This document shows, piece after piece, positions 14,205 to 22,353 of a stretch of 29,613 nucleotides of DNA. Each line of letters opens with the position of its first letter. The first letter of the stretch is position 1. The position numbers and the translations under genes were made by a program. This DNA is from Pseudomonadota bacterium (GTDB lineage Bacteria > Pseudomonadota > Alphaproteobacteria > Rhizobiales > Beijerinckiaceae): the NCBI GenBank assembly GCA_023423995.1, contig JAFAEL010000253.1, positions 1 to 29,613 on the forward strand, read 5' to 3'. The notes under the pieces were generated by a model. That model saw only the letters and a list, made by a program, of their open reading frames with translations. It did no database searches and was not told the DNA's origin.

Positions 14205-15492
14205 CGCTTTCGTCGACAGGCTGACGCGAGCCGAAACCGAGGAAATTCTCGCGCACTGGCCGATCTACTGCCGCCCTTCGCAGCGGCCACCGGAGAGCTG
14301 GGGTGATCCCCGCGCCTGGTCGGCCTGGCTGGTTCTCGGCGGGCGCGGCGCCGGCAAGACTCGGACCGGCGCCGAATGGGTTTGCGGCGTGGCGCATGGC
14401 GAGCCCGGCTTCGCGGAGCCGAAGGTGGGCCGGATCGCGCTCGTCGGCGAGACCCTCGCGGCCGTGCGCGACGTGATGATCGAAGGCCCGGCCGGGATCA
14501 TGTCGCTCTGTCGCAAGGGGAAGCGGTCTCCACCGGCCTGGTATCCCGCCTTGCGGCGCCTCGAATGGGAGAACGGCGCGGTCGCCCATGCCTTCTCGTC
14601 GGAGGATCCGGACTCGCTGCGTGGACCGCAATTCGGCGCCGCCTGGTGCGACGAACTCGCGAAGTGGCGCTATCCGACGGAGACCTGGGACATGCTGCAG
14701 TTCGGGCTGCGCCTCGGTGCGGCGCCGCGCGAGGTCGTCACCACGACGCCGCGCCCGCTGCCCCTGATGAAGCGGCTGCTCGCCGATCCGCAGGTGATCG
14801 TCAGCCGCTCCCGCACGATGGACAACGCAAAGCACCTCGCGCCCTCCTTCCTGGACACGATCGTCGGCCGCTATGCGGGAACGCGCCTCGGGCGCCAGGA
14901 ACTCGATGGCGAGCTCATCGAGGAGCGCGAGGATGCGCTCTGGTCGCGCGAGAGGATCGAGACCTTGCGGGTGGATGCCGCGCCGGCCCTCGTCCGCATC
15001 GTGGTCGCGGTGGATCCGCCGGCTTCGTCGGGCGCTCGCGCCGATGCCTGCGGGATCGTGGTGGCCGGCGTGGATTCGGCCGGGCGCGGCTACGTGCTCG
15101 CCGATGCCAGCCTCGAGGCCGCGCGCCCGACGGACTGGGCCGAGAAGGCGATCGCCGCCTACCGGCGCTGGAGCGCGGACGCGCTCGTCGCCGAGGCGAA
15201 CCAGGGCGGTGAGATGGTGCGTGCCGTCCTCGCGCAGGTCGATCCCGGCGTCCCGATCACGACGGTCCATGCGAGCCGGGGCAAGTATGTGCGGGCGGAG
15301 CCGGTGGCGGTGCTCTACCACCAGGGGAGGGTGCACCATGTCGGCGCCTTCCCGCAGCTGGAAGACGAGCTCTGCGATTTCGGCCCCGGCGGCCTGTCCT
15401 CCAACCGCTCCCCCGACCGCCTCGACGCGCTCGTCTGGGCAGTGAGCCACCTGATGCTGTCAGGCGGGGAGCCCAGGGTGAGGGTGCTCTAG
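14164..15492 (+). CDS. GTA large terminase (orfg2 equivalent)
   Basis: The motor ATPase-nuclease fills capsids with host DNA. From the GTG at 14164 the product is 442 residues. Walker A is GGRGAGKT (about residues 59-66), Walker B FGAAWCDELAKW (~158-168), and the RNase H-like nuclease starts near VVAVDPPAS (~280) with a late SPDRLDALVWA containing the last acidic residue. The frame is open back to an ATG at 14098, but that would overlap orfg1 by 107 bases, so 14164 (or TTG 14173) is preferred. The stop is directly followed by the portal ATG. Confidence 0.92.
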   Translation: MSILRGSRTRKRADAFVDRLTRAETEEILAHWPIYCRPSQRPPESWGDPRAWSAWLVLGGRGAGKTRTGAEWVCGVAHGEPGFAEPKVGRIALVGETLAAVRDVMIEGPAGIMSLCRKGKRSPPAWYPALRRLEWENGAVAHAFSSEDPDSLRGPQFGAAWCDELAKWRYPTETWDMLQFGLRLGAAPREVVTTTPRPLPLMKRLLADPQVIVSRSRTMDNAKHLAPSFLDTIVGRYAGTRLGRQELDGELIEEREDALWSRERIETLRVDAAPALVRIVVAVDPPASSGARADACGIVVAGVDSAGRGYVLADASLEAARPTDWAEKAIAAYRRWSADALVAEANQGGEMVRAVLAQVDPGVPITTVHASRGKYVRAEPVAVLYHQGRVHHVGAFPQLEDELCDFGPGGLSSNRSPDRLDALVWAVSHLMLSGGEPRVRVL

Positions 15493-16674
15493 ATGCCGAA
15501 TCTCTTTTCACGCTTCTTCGGGCGCGCGCCCGAAGAGAAGGCCTCGCGTGCGCCGCTGCCGGCGCATGGCGGCGGGGTTGCGTTCTATCTTGGCGGGCGG
15601 GCGGCCTGGACGAGTCGCGACTATGCGGCGCTCGCCCGCGAAGGGTTTGGGCGCAATGCGGTCGTGCATCGCGCCGTGCGCCTGGTGGCCGAAGCGGCGG
15701 CCGCGATCCCGCTCGACCTCATGCAGGACGGTAGGGCGATGGCCCGGCATCCGCTGCTGGACCTGCTCGGGCGCCCGAACCCGCGCGAGGCAGGAACGAG
15801 CTGGCTCGAGAGCGTCTATGGGCATCTTCTCGTCTCCGGAAACGCCTATCTGGAGGCAGTCGCTGTCGAGGGCCGGCCGCGCGAACTCTATGCGCTGCGC
15901 CCGGACCGGATGCGGGTGGTGCCCGGGCCGGACGGCTGGCCGGCCGCCTACGAGTACCGGGTCGGGAGCAGCACCGTCAGGTTCGACCAGGCGGGCGAGG
16001 TGCCGCCGATCCTCCACCTGACCCTGTTCCACCCGCTCGACGATCATTACGGCCTGTCGCCCATGGAGGCGGCGGCGGTGCCGCTCGACATCCACAATGC
16101 GGCGGGCGCCTGGAACAAGGCGCTGCTCGATAATGCGGCACGGCCCTCCGGGGCGCTCGTCTTCGCCGGGCCGACCGGGACGGCGCTGACCGATACGCAG
16201 TTCGACCGGCTGAGGAGCGAGCTCGAGGCGAACTACCAGGGTGCTGCGAATGCCGGGCGGCCGCTGCTGCTCGATGGCGGGCTCGACTGGAAGCCGCTCT
16301 CGCTGACGCCGAAGGACATGGATTTCGTGGAGGCGAAGAACGGCGCGGCGCGCGAGATCGCGCTCGCCTTCGGCGTGCCGCCCCTGCTGCTGGGCCTGCC
16401 CGGCGACAACACGCATGCGAACTATGCCGAGGCGAACCGCGCCTTCTACCGCCAGACCGTGATCCCGCTCGCCAGGCGGACGGCCGAGGCCATCGTGCAA
16501 TGGCTCGGGCCGGCCTTCGGCGCAGGGCTCAGGCTCGAGCCCGACCTCGATGCGATCGAGGCGCTGGCGCCCGAGCGCGAGTCGCTGTGGCGGCGGGTGA
16601 ACGCGGCATCATTCCTCTCGGAAGACGAGAAGCGCGCGGCCGTCGGCTACGGCGCCAGGGGAGGCGGCACATGA
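15493..16674 (+). CDS. GTA portal protein, HK97 family (orfg3 equivalent)
   Basis: This 393-residue protein has typical HK97-portal segments: HRAVRLVAEAAAAIPLDL, HPLLDLLGRPNPREAG, SGNAYLEAVAV, HYGLSPMEAAAVPLDIHNA and the channel-helix region EIALAFGVPPLLLGLPGDN. Twelve copies form the DNA gate at one capsid vertex. The length is usual for GTA portals. It begins immediately after the terminase stop and ends overlapping the next ATG (ATGA at 16671-16674). Confidence 0.93.
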   Translation: MPNLFSRFFGRAPEEKASRAPLPAHGGGVAFYLGGRAAWTSRDYAALAREGFGRNAVVHRAVRLVAEAAAAIPLDLMQDGRAMARHPLLDLLGRPNPREAGTSWLESVYGHLLVSGNAYLEAVAVEGRPRELYALRPDRMRVVPGPDGWPAAYEYRVGSSTVRFDQAGEVPPILHLTLFHPLDDHYGLSPMEAAAVPLDIHNAAGAWNKALLDNAARPSGALVFAGPTGTALTDTQFDRLRSELEANYQGAANAGRPLLLDGGLDWKPLSLTPKDMDFVEAKNGAAREIALAFGVPPLLLGLPGDNTHANYAEANRAFYRQTVIPLARRTAEAIVQWLGPAFGAGLRLEPDLDAIEALAPERESLWRRVNAASFLSEDEKRAAVGYGARGGGT

Positions 16675-17117
16675 GCGCGAACGGGGACAGCACCACGCAC
16701 TTCGCCGCCCTGCAGGAACGGGTCCACGGCCTCGGCCAGCAGTTCCTGCAATTCGAGCAGACCACGACCCGCGCCTTCCAGCAGGTGGAATCCGCCCTCG
16801 CGACGCTCTCGGCCGAGGTGCGGGCGGGCGGCAAGACGCAATGGCAGACGATCGTGACCTCCGTCGGCGTGATCGTCGCGATCCTCGGCGCGCTCGGCGG
16901 CCTCGCCTACCTGCCGGTGAAGAACGGGATGGAGGCGCTGGGGGCCGAGCTCCGCATTCTCCGCGAGGCCGTGGTGCCGCGGGCCGAGCAGGCCGAGCGC
17001 TGGCGGCGCACGGACGAGGACATCAAGGCGCTCCAATCCGAGCTGCGCCGGTCCGAGACGCGGTTCGTCGGCCGGTCCGAATACGACGAGAGGTGGCGCT
17101 GTCGTGAGAACAAATAG
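16671..17117 (+). CDS. GTA-associated membrane coiled-coil protein (orfg3.5 position)
   Basis: This 148-residue protein has an N-terminal coiled-coil-like region (LQERVHGLGQQFLQFEQTTT), one transmembrane helix (about residues 60-82, IVTSVGVIVAILGALGGLAY) and a C-terminal charged helix (LRILREAVVPRAEQAERW). A short gene in this slot (3.5) is known in Rhodobacter GTA, but I cannot say that this one is homologous. A membrane protein inside a head module may tether prohead assembly to the membrane or take part in release; this is inference. It overlaps the protease gene by 14 bases. Confidence 0.75.
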   Translation: MSANGDSTTHFAALQERVHGLGQQFLQFEQTTTRAFQQVESALATLSAEVRAGGKTQWQTIVTSVGVIVAILGALGGLAYLPVKNGMEALGAELRILREAVVPRAEQAERWRRTDEDIKALQSELRRSETRFVGRSEYDERWRCRENK

Positions 17118-17655
17118 CGAACTAAAGCCCGGCCTGGAGGTGAAGCTCCTGCCGCGCGAGCTGCGCCGCGTCGGCGCGGACGGCGTCATCGAGGGCTATG
17201 CGAGCCTGTTCGGGATGGCCGATCTCGGCCGGGACGTCGTCGAGCGCGGCGCCTTCCGCGACAGCCTCGCCCGGCGCGGCCCTTCGGGCGTCCGCATGCT
17301 CTGGCAGCACGATCCGGGCGAGCCGGTCGGCACCTGGCTGTCGATCCGCGAGGATGCTCGCGGTCTTCTCGTCCGCGGGCGGCTGAACCTCGCTGTCCGG
17401 CGCGCCCGGGAGATCGCGGCGCTGATCGGGGAGGGCGCCCTCGACGGCCTCTCCATCGGCTTCCGCGTGGTCGAGGCCGCGAAAGGCGCCGGCGGCACCC
17501 GCCGGCTGCTCAAGCTCGACCTCTGGGAGATCTCCGTCGTCACCTTTCCGATGCTGCCCGGCGCCCGGCTCGGGACCGTGAAGGGCGTTCCCGCCTCCCT
17601 GGCGCAATCAATCCGCCGCGCCTCCGCGCGGCTGTCTCGTCCCGCAACCCCGTGA
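17104..17655 (+). CDS. GTA prohead protease, HK97 family (orfg4 equivalent)
   Basis: This 183-residue serine protease starts at GTG 17104. GYASLFGMADLGRDVVERGAF is the usual N-terminal block; the catalytic His is in MLWQHDP (His69) and the nucleophile in GLSIGF (Ser117), followed by LWEISVVTFPML. It trims the capsid N-terminal scaffold domain during head maturation. It lies between the membrane protein and the capsid gene, whose start region overlaps its stop. Confidence 0.93.
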   Translation: MRTNSELKPGLEVKLLPRELRRVGADGVIEGYASLFGMADLGRDVVERGAFRDSLARRGPSGVRMLWQHDPGEPVGTWLSIREDARGLLVRGRLNLAVRRAREIAALIGEGALDGLSIGFRVVEAAKGAGGTRRLLKLDLWEISVVTFPMLPGARLGTVKGVPASLAQSIRRASARLSRPATP

Positions 17656-17663
17656 GGAACCCG

Positions 17664-18920
17664 ATGAATCTGCACAGCCACGCACCCGAGACGAAATCCG
17701 CCGGCGGAGGCGACGTCGCCGCGGCCTTCGAGGATTTCGCCCGCACCTTCGATGCGTTCAGGTCGGCCAATGACGAGCGCCTCGCCGAAATCGAGACGCG
17801 GCTCTCCGCCGACATCGTCACCGAGGAGAAGCTCGCCCGCATCGACACGGCCCTCGACGAGGCGAAGCGCCGGCTCGACCGGGTGCAGCTCGAGCGCGCG
17901 CGTCCGGCGCTCGGCGCCTCATCCGACCAGGCGCGCAATGCCGGCCTCGCCGAGCACAAGGCAGCGTTCGACCTCTATGTCCGGGCCGGGGAAGCCTCCG
18001 GCCTGAAGCGCCTGGAGGAGAAGGCGCTCTCCGCCGGCTCCGGACCGGATGGCGGCTATCTCGTGCCGGAGAATGTCGAGAAGGAGGTGCTGACCCGTCT
18101 CGCGAACCTCTCGCCGATCCGGGCGATCTCGTCCGTTCGGACCATTTCGAGCGGCCTCTACAAGCGCGCCTTCTCGACGGCCGGCCCCGCCTCCGGCTGG
18201 GTCGGCGAGGCCGCATCGCGGCCGCAGACGGCCTCGCCCAACCTCGCCGAGCTCGCTTTCCCGGCCATGGAGCTCTACGCCATGCCGGCCGCGACGCAGA
18301 CGCTTCTCGACGACGCGGTTGTCGACATCGACGCCTGGCTCGCCGCGGAGGTGGAGACGGTCTTCGCCGAGCAGGAGGGCCTCGCCTTCGTCAAGGGCGA
18401 CGGCGTGAACAGGCCGAAGGGCTTCGTGGCCGCCCCGACGGTCGCGGATGCGAGCTGGAGCTGGGGCAATATCGGCTATGTCGCGAGCGGAACCGCCGGC
18501 GCCTTCCCGACGGAGAATCCGGCCGATGTGCTGATCGACCTGATCTATGCGCTGAAAGTCGGCTACCGGCAGAACGCGGTCTTCGTGATGAACCGCAAGA
18601 CGCAGAGCGTCATGCGCAAGTTCCGGGACGAATCAGGCGCCTACATGTGGCAGCCGCCCGCCACGGCAGGGCAGCCGGCGACCTTCATGTCCTTTCCGGT
18701 CGTCGAGGCGGAGGACATGCCGGACATTGCCGCAAACTCGCTCTCCCTGGCGTTCGGCGATTTCCGGCGCGGCTACCTGGTGGTGGACCGGGCGGGGATC
18801 CGCGTTCTGCGCGATCCCTATTCGGCCAAGCCCTATGTCCTGTTCTACACGACCAAGCGGGTCGGCGGCGGCGTTCAGGACTACGCTGCGATCAAGCTGC
18901 TGAAGTTCGCTGCGAGCTGA
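17664..18920 (+). CDS. GTA major capsid protein, HK97 fold (orfg5 equivalent)
   Basis: The 418-residue product has a coiled-coil delta domain (about residues 15-85, with DFARTFDAFRSANDERLAE) that the protease should remove, then the mature HK97 shell with SGPDGGYLVPENVEKEVL, SPIRAISSVRTISSG, a PQTASPNLAEL loop, the FVKGDGVNRPKGF block and the C-terminal FGDFRRGYLVVDRAG. ATG 17664 has GAGGA upstream; a GTG at 17652 is the alternative. The stop codon lies in a hairpin shared with the convergent protease gene. In Rhodobacter the connector gene follows directly, whereas here two foreign genes intervene. Confidence 0.94.
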   Translation: MNLHSHAPETKSAGGGDVAAAFEDFARTFDAFRSANDERLAEIETRLSADIVTEEKLARIDTALDEAKRRLDRVQLERARPALGASSDQARNAGLAEHKAAFDLYVRAGEASGLKRLEEKALSAGSGPDGGYLVPENVEKEVLTRLANLSPIRAISSVRTISSGLYKRAFSTAGPASGWVGEAASRPQTASPNLAELAFPAMELYAMPAATQTLLDDAVVDIDAWLAAEVETVFAEQEGLAFVKGDGVNRPKGFVAAPTVADASWSWGNIGYVASGTAGAFPTENPADVLIDLIYALKVGYRQNAVFVMNRKTQSVMRKFRDESGAYMWQPPATAGQPATFMSFPVVEAEDMPDIAANSLSLAFGDFRRGYLVVDRAGIRVLRDPYSAKPYVLFYTTKRVGGGVQDYAAIKLLKFAAS

Positions 18921-18937
18921 CGCCCGGAGCCGTCAGC
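18916..18937. terminator. Hairpin carrying both convergent stop codons
   Basis: GCTGACG (18916-18922) and CGTCAGC (18931-18937) form a perfect 7-bp stem with an 8-base loop. The left arm contains the capsid TGA, the right arm the TGA of the opposite-strand protease. No U tract follows on either strand, so termination would be weak or the element may act on mRNA stability. Confidence 0.5.
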
Positions 18938-19781
18938 GCATCGACCAGTCGAACGTGTTGGTTCGCGGGCGCGAGGCCCAGCCGATCGTCTGCTCGCCGT
19001 TCAGCCGACGCAGGTCCTGCGCACGGGCGGTGATCCAGTCTCCGTGCTCCGAAACGGGCGTGACGGCCGTCAAGCCGCCGCAGGCGGTCGGGGTGCGGGA
19101 GTGGAGCGCGCCGGAGGACCAGCTCACGATGCCGAGGAGCTGGTAACCGCCCGGCCCGTTCCGGACGATCGGTCCGCCGGAATCGCCCCGGCAGGCGCCG
19201 GCCCCGGTCGTTTCGGCAAGCCGACGCTGGTCGGCCACGACGACGACCCGGTTCGCAGCCTGCAGCGTCCCGAGCGACACCAGGCGTGTCGCCCGGAGCA
19301 CGCGGGCCGAGCCCTTGGCGGCCTCCGCGGACAGGCCGAACCCCGCAAGGTCCACCATCTCGCCCTCGCTGAGACCGTAGGAGCGAGCCGGATCGAGCGG
19401 GGCGAAGTCCGGCCCGAGGTTCTCTCCGAGCTTCAGGATAGCAAGATCGATCCCCGGCTGCGTGCGCGGGGTCGTGCCGGGGATGAAGGAGGGATGCAAA
19501 GCCGCCGCGACGGCCCGGATGCTGCGTTTCCGGAACCGCCGGTCCACCGTCACGACCCGGTAGGCGGCCCGCTGGAGCACGCAATGCGCCGCGGTCAGAA
19601 TGAGGTCCGGTCCGATGACGGCCCCCGAGCAGAGCTCACCGTTCGAGCTTTCGATGAGGACGACCGATCGGCGCAATCCGTTCGGATCTTTGACGACCTG
19701 CCCGCCCGTGACCGCGGCGGCAGGAAAGGGCGCGAGCGAGAGCGCCGCGGCAATGAGGCAGCCACGAAGAAGGCGGTTCAT
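18933..19781 (-). CDS. Secreted trypsin-like serine protease (S1 family), copy A
   Basis: This 282-residue protein has a signal peptide (LIAAALSLAPFPAAA, cleaved about residue 23) directly before the mature start VTGGQVV. The triad is intact: His66 in LTAAHCV, Asp112 in GIDLAILKL and Ser201 in ACRGDSGGP. Cysteines flanking His and Ser suggest disulfides. It ends with GEQTIGWASRPRTNTFDW, beyond the protease core. The ATG at 19781 is chosen because it opens the signal peptide; 19841 would overlap the upstream gene. It lies on the minus strand inside the GTA head module, behind copy B, and converges on the capsid gene with 12 bases between stops. Confidence 0.9.
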   Translation of the reverse strand: MNRLLRGCLIAAALSLAPFPAAAVTGGQVVKDPNGLRRSVVLIESSNGELCSGAVIGPDLILTAAHCVLQRAAYRVVTVDRRFRKRSIRAVAAALHPSFIPGTTPRTQPGIDLAILKLGENLGPDFAPLDPARSYGLSEGEMVDLAGFGLSAEAAKGSARVLRATRLVSLGTLQAANRVVVVADQRRLAETTGAGACRGDSGGPIVRNGPGGYQLLGIVSWSSGALHSRTPTACGGLTAVTPVSEHGDWITARAQDLRRLNGEQTIGWASRPRTNTFDWSMR

Positions 19782-19831
19782 GGTGGGCAATCTGCCCGCG
19801 GCCGGCAGGTTCGGCAAGCCGGCTCCTCGGG

Positions 19832-20605
19832 TCAGCGCCACTCCGCCGCGCGGCCCCAGCCGGCGAGCGTGCGATCGATCCAGCCACGCTGCGGTCCGAC
19901 GAGGATGCCCTGGCTCATCGTGCCGCAGCCGCCCTTGGCATCGCCGGCGGCCCAGCTCGTGAGCGCGGCAACCGCGCCGGCCGGCTCCGCCATCGGCCCA
20001 CCGGAATCGCCTTCGCAGGCTCCGGTCCCGCGCTCGCCCGCAGCCCAGAGCAGGATGCTGCTGCGGCCATAGGGTTCGACGACGGCAAGGTCGGCCGTTC
20101 GGAAGGTGCCGCTCGACCGGCCGTCGCCGACGCGGGCGACGCCGTAGCCGCCCAGCGTGACGGGCGCGCCCTTCGCGGGTGCGGAGGCCGTCAGCGCTCC
20201 CGGGACGAAACGGCCCGGAAGATCGGACGGCAGGCGCAGCAACGCCATGTCGATGGAGCGCCGGCGCTCAGCGACGGAGTTCGCGACGAATTGGGGATGG
20301 ATCGTGCGCGAGGCCGGCGGGACGAGGACCGGCTGGCCGTCGTCGCCGCGCCAATGCACGCGGAATTCGCCCCTGCCGGCAACGCAGTGAGCGGCCGTGA
20401 GGACGGCATCCTGGGCGACCACCACGCCCGAGCAGACGCCTCCGCGCGAGTTCAGGACCATGATCGTGGAGCGGGCGAGGGGGCCTGAATTCTCCCTTCC
20501 TCCGACCACGGCATGGACCGGTGGGAAACCGATCGCGAGCAGCGCGGCGACCGAGAGGGCCGCGCGACCGAGCCGCAATCGTGAATTGCTGATTTTCGGA
20601 GACAT
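19832..20605 (-). CDS. Secreted trypsin-like serine protease (S1 family), copy B
   Basis: This 257-residue protein has a signal peptide (LSVAALLAIGFPPVHA) and a mature start VVGGREN. The triad is His73 in LTAAHCVAG, Asp119 in SIDMALLRL and Ser201 in ACEGDSGGP. It is only moderately similar to copy A, mainly around the motifs, so this is an old duplication or two independent members. The start codon lies 2 bases from the plus-strand GTA connector ATG, so its ribosome site and any promoter must lie inside the connector coding region. The two protease genes are 50 bases apart and probably form an operon. Confidence 0.9.
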   Translation of the reverse strand: MSPKISNSRLRLGRAALSVAALLAIGFPPVHAVVGGRENSGPLARSTIMVLNSRGGVCSGVVVAQDAVLTAAHCVAGRGEFRVHWRGDDGQPVLVPPASRTIHPQFVANSVAERRRSIDMALLRLPSDLPGRFVPGALTASAPAKGAPVTLGGYGVARVGDGRSSGTFRTADLAVVEPYGRSSILLWAAGERGTGACEGDSGGPMAEPAGAVAALTSWAAGDAKGGCGTMSQGILVGPQRGWIDRTLAGWGRAAEWR

Positions 20606-20607
20606 CG

Positions 20608-21177
20608 ATGAGCCCGATACCCATCGCCGGCCCGGCCGTCGAGCCCGTGACGCTGGCCGAGGCCAAGGCCTACCTGCGGCTCGAGTCCGAGCACGAGGAC
20701 GCGCTCGTCGAGAGCCTCGTCGCGGCCGCCCGCCGCACGCTCGAACTGGCCACCCGCCGCGCCTTCCTGGCCCAGACCTGGCGGGTCACGGTGGAGGGCC
20801 GGCCGGGAAGCCGGGCGGTCGCGCTGCCGTTCGCGCCAGCGCTCGAGATCGTCGCGGTCCGGGTCACGTCCGCTTCAGGATCGCTCGCGACACTCGCGGC
20901 CGAGCTCTACCGGCTGGACGATGCTGCGGATCCACCGCGGCTTTCGATGCTCGCCGATCTGCCGGGTTCAGGTGCCGGGCCGGGCAGCATCGAGATCGAC
21001 GCGCGTTACGGCTTCGGATCCGAGGCGGCGGACGTCCCCGAGCCGATCAGGCTTGCGATCCTGCGTCTCGTGGCGTGCTGGTTCGAGCGCCGCGGCGACG
21101 CAGGCGACGGGAGCGGCGGATTGCCCGCGGACGTCCAGGCGCTGATCGCCCCCTTCGTTCGGGCGAGGATCGCGTGA
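20608..21177 (+). CDS. GTA head-tail connector/adaptor (orfg6 equivalent)
   Basis: This 189-residue protein has the gp6-like connector opening VEPVTLAEAKAYLRLESEHE, DALVESLVAAARRTLE, then LYRLDD and IEIDARYGFG, and a helical C terminus. It forms the ring below the portal. Its ribosome site (CGGAGA, 20597-20602) overlaps the first codons of the divergent protease B gene. The stop overlaps the next ATG by one base (TGATG). Confidence 0.88.
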   Translation: MSPIPIAGPAVEPVTLAEAKAYLRLESEHEDALVESLVAAARRTLELATRRAFLAQTWRVTVEGRPGSRAVALPFAPALEIVAVRVTSASGSLATLAAELYRLDDAADPPRLSMLADLPGSGAGPGSIEIDARYGFGSEAADVPEPIRLAILRLVACWFERRGDAGDGSGGLPADVQALIAPFVRARIA

Positions 21178-21509
21178 TGGCGCCCCGCCGGCACATCGGC
21201 GAGCGTCGCCGCCCGTTCACGCTGGAACTGCCTCTGGAGAACCCGGACGGGTTCGGAGGCGTGATCCGGACCTGGCAGCCGGGTCCGCTGCTCTGGGGTT
21301 CGATCGAACACCTTTCCGGGCGAGAGCGCGTCACTGCGGACCGCCCGGAAGTCGCGGTTACGCATCGCGTGACGATGCGCCACCGGGACGGTGTGGACGA
21401 TCGGATGCGGCTCATCCTGGGACCGCGCCGTTTCCGCATCCGCAGCGCTGCCGATCCCGACGGGACACGCCGCGAGCTCGTCTGCCTCGTCGAGGAGATG
21501 CGGCCATGA
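21177..21509 (+). CDS. GTA head closure/stopper protein (orfg7 equivalent)
   Basis: This 110-residue protein starts at ATG 21177, sharing a base with the preceding stop. Segments LLWGSIEHLSGRERVTADRP, THRVTMRHRDGVDDRMRLI and GPRRFRIRS are those of the SPP1 gp16-like head closure family used in GTAs. Its role is to seal the filled head and attach the tail. It overlaps gene 8 by 4 bases (ATGA). Confidence 0.86.
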   Translation: MAPRRHIGERRRPFTLELPLENPDGFGGVIRTWQPGPLLWGSIEHLSGRERVTADRPEVAVTHRVTMRHRDGVDDRMRLILGPRRFRIRSAADPDGTRRELVCLVEEMRP

Positions 21510-21916
21510 TCTCTCCGATCCTGGCGCTACGGGCAGCGATCCTCGAGTGCTGCGAGGGCGACGCAGCCTTGGCCTCCATGCTCGGCGATCCCCCGACGGT
21601 TCATGACGAGCCGCCGCCCGGGGCTGTGCCCGTCTATGCCGTGTTCGGGGAGGCGGAGGCGAGGGATGCCTCGACGTCGTCCGAGCGCGGGCACGAGCAG
21701 GACCTGGCGATCCGCATCTGGGCTCGGCCAGGCAGTGCCGCCTCCGCCCTGCAGGCGGCCGAGCGCATGGCCGAACTCCTGAACGATGCGGACCTGCCCC
21801 TCGCGGGCCACCGCCTCGTCCGGCTCGCAATGACGGCGATCGAGATCGATCGCGAGGAGCGGAGCCAGCTCGCCCGCGCCGTGCTCCGGCTTCGCGCCTT
21901 GACCGAGGTCGCCTGA
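21506..21916 (+). CDS. GTA tail terminator protein, DUF3168 (orfg8 equivalent)
   Basis: This 136-residue DUF3168 protein begins with SPILALRAAILECCEGD, has VPVYAVFGEAEARD and DLAIRIWARPGSAASALQAAE, and ends with VLRLRALTEVA. Family members cap the tail tube at its head-proximal end. It is coupled to gene 7 by a 4-base overlap. Confidence 0.88.
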   Translation: MISPILALRAAILECCEGDAALASMLGDPPTVHDEPPPGAVPVYAVFGEAEARDASTSSERGHEQDLAIRIWARPGSAASALQAAERMAELLNDADLPLAGHRLVRLAMTAIEIDREERSQLARAVLRLRALTEVA

Positions 21917-21941
21917 AGCACTCTCAGGAAAGGTGGACAAG

Positions 21942-22352
21942 ATGGCTGCACAGAAGGGCAAGGACCTGCTCGTCAAGCTGGATGACGGCGCCGGCGGCTT
22001 CACGACCGTGGCCGGGCTCCGGACGCGGCAGCTCGCCTTCAATGCGGAGACGGTCGATGTGACCAACGCCGATTCCGCGGGACGCTGGCGGGAGCTGCTC
22101 GCCGGCGCCGGAATGCGGCGGGCCTCGATTTCGGGCGCAGGAGTTTTCCGCGACGCGGGCTCGGACGCGCGGATGCGGAGCCTGTTCTTCGACGGCGCGA
22201 GCCCGACCTTGCAGGTGATCGTGCCGGATTTCGGCACGATCGAGGGACCGTTCCAGATCACGGCCCTGGAATACCGGGGCGATCATGCAGGCGAGGTAAC
22301 GTTCGACATGACGCTCGAATCCGCGGGCGCCCTGACCTTCGCGGCGCTCTGA
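21942..22352 (+). CDS. GTA tail tube protein, TP901-1 type (orfg9 equivalent)
   Basis: This 136-residue protein contains GKDLLVKLDDGAGGFTTVAG, ETVDVTNADSAGRWRELLAG and MRRASISGAGVFRD, the standard GTA/TP901-1 tail tube pattern, and a late FQITALEYRGDHAGEVTFD. ATG 21942 has a GGAAAGGTGG upstream, better than the GTG at 21933. Its rings form the tail channel. Confidence 0.92.
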   Translation: MAAQKGKDLLVKLDDGAGGFTTVAGLRTRQLAFNAETVDVTNADSAGRWRELLAGAGMRRASISGAGVFRDAGSDARMRSLFFDGASPTLQVIVPDFGTIEGPFQITALEYRGDHAGEVTFDMTLESAGALTFAAL

Positions 22353-22353
22353 C

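Noticed and set aside
13882..15450. 522-residue minus-strand open frame
   Set aside because: Antisense shadow of the terminase genes; composition is Arg/His/Gly-rich with no recognisable motif.
18905..20620. Insertion sequence or transposon carrying the protease genes
   Set aside because: No transposase, terminal inverted repeats or target duplications are visible; the 7-bp hairpin at the left edge has no counterpart at the right edge.
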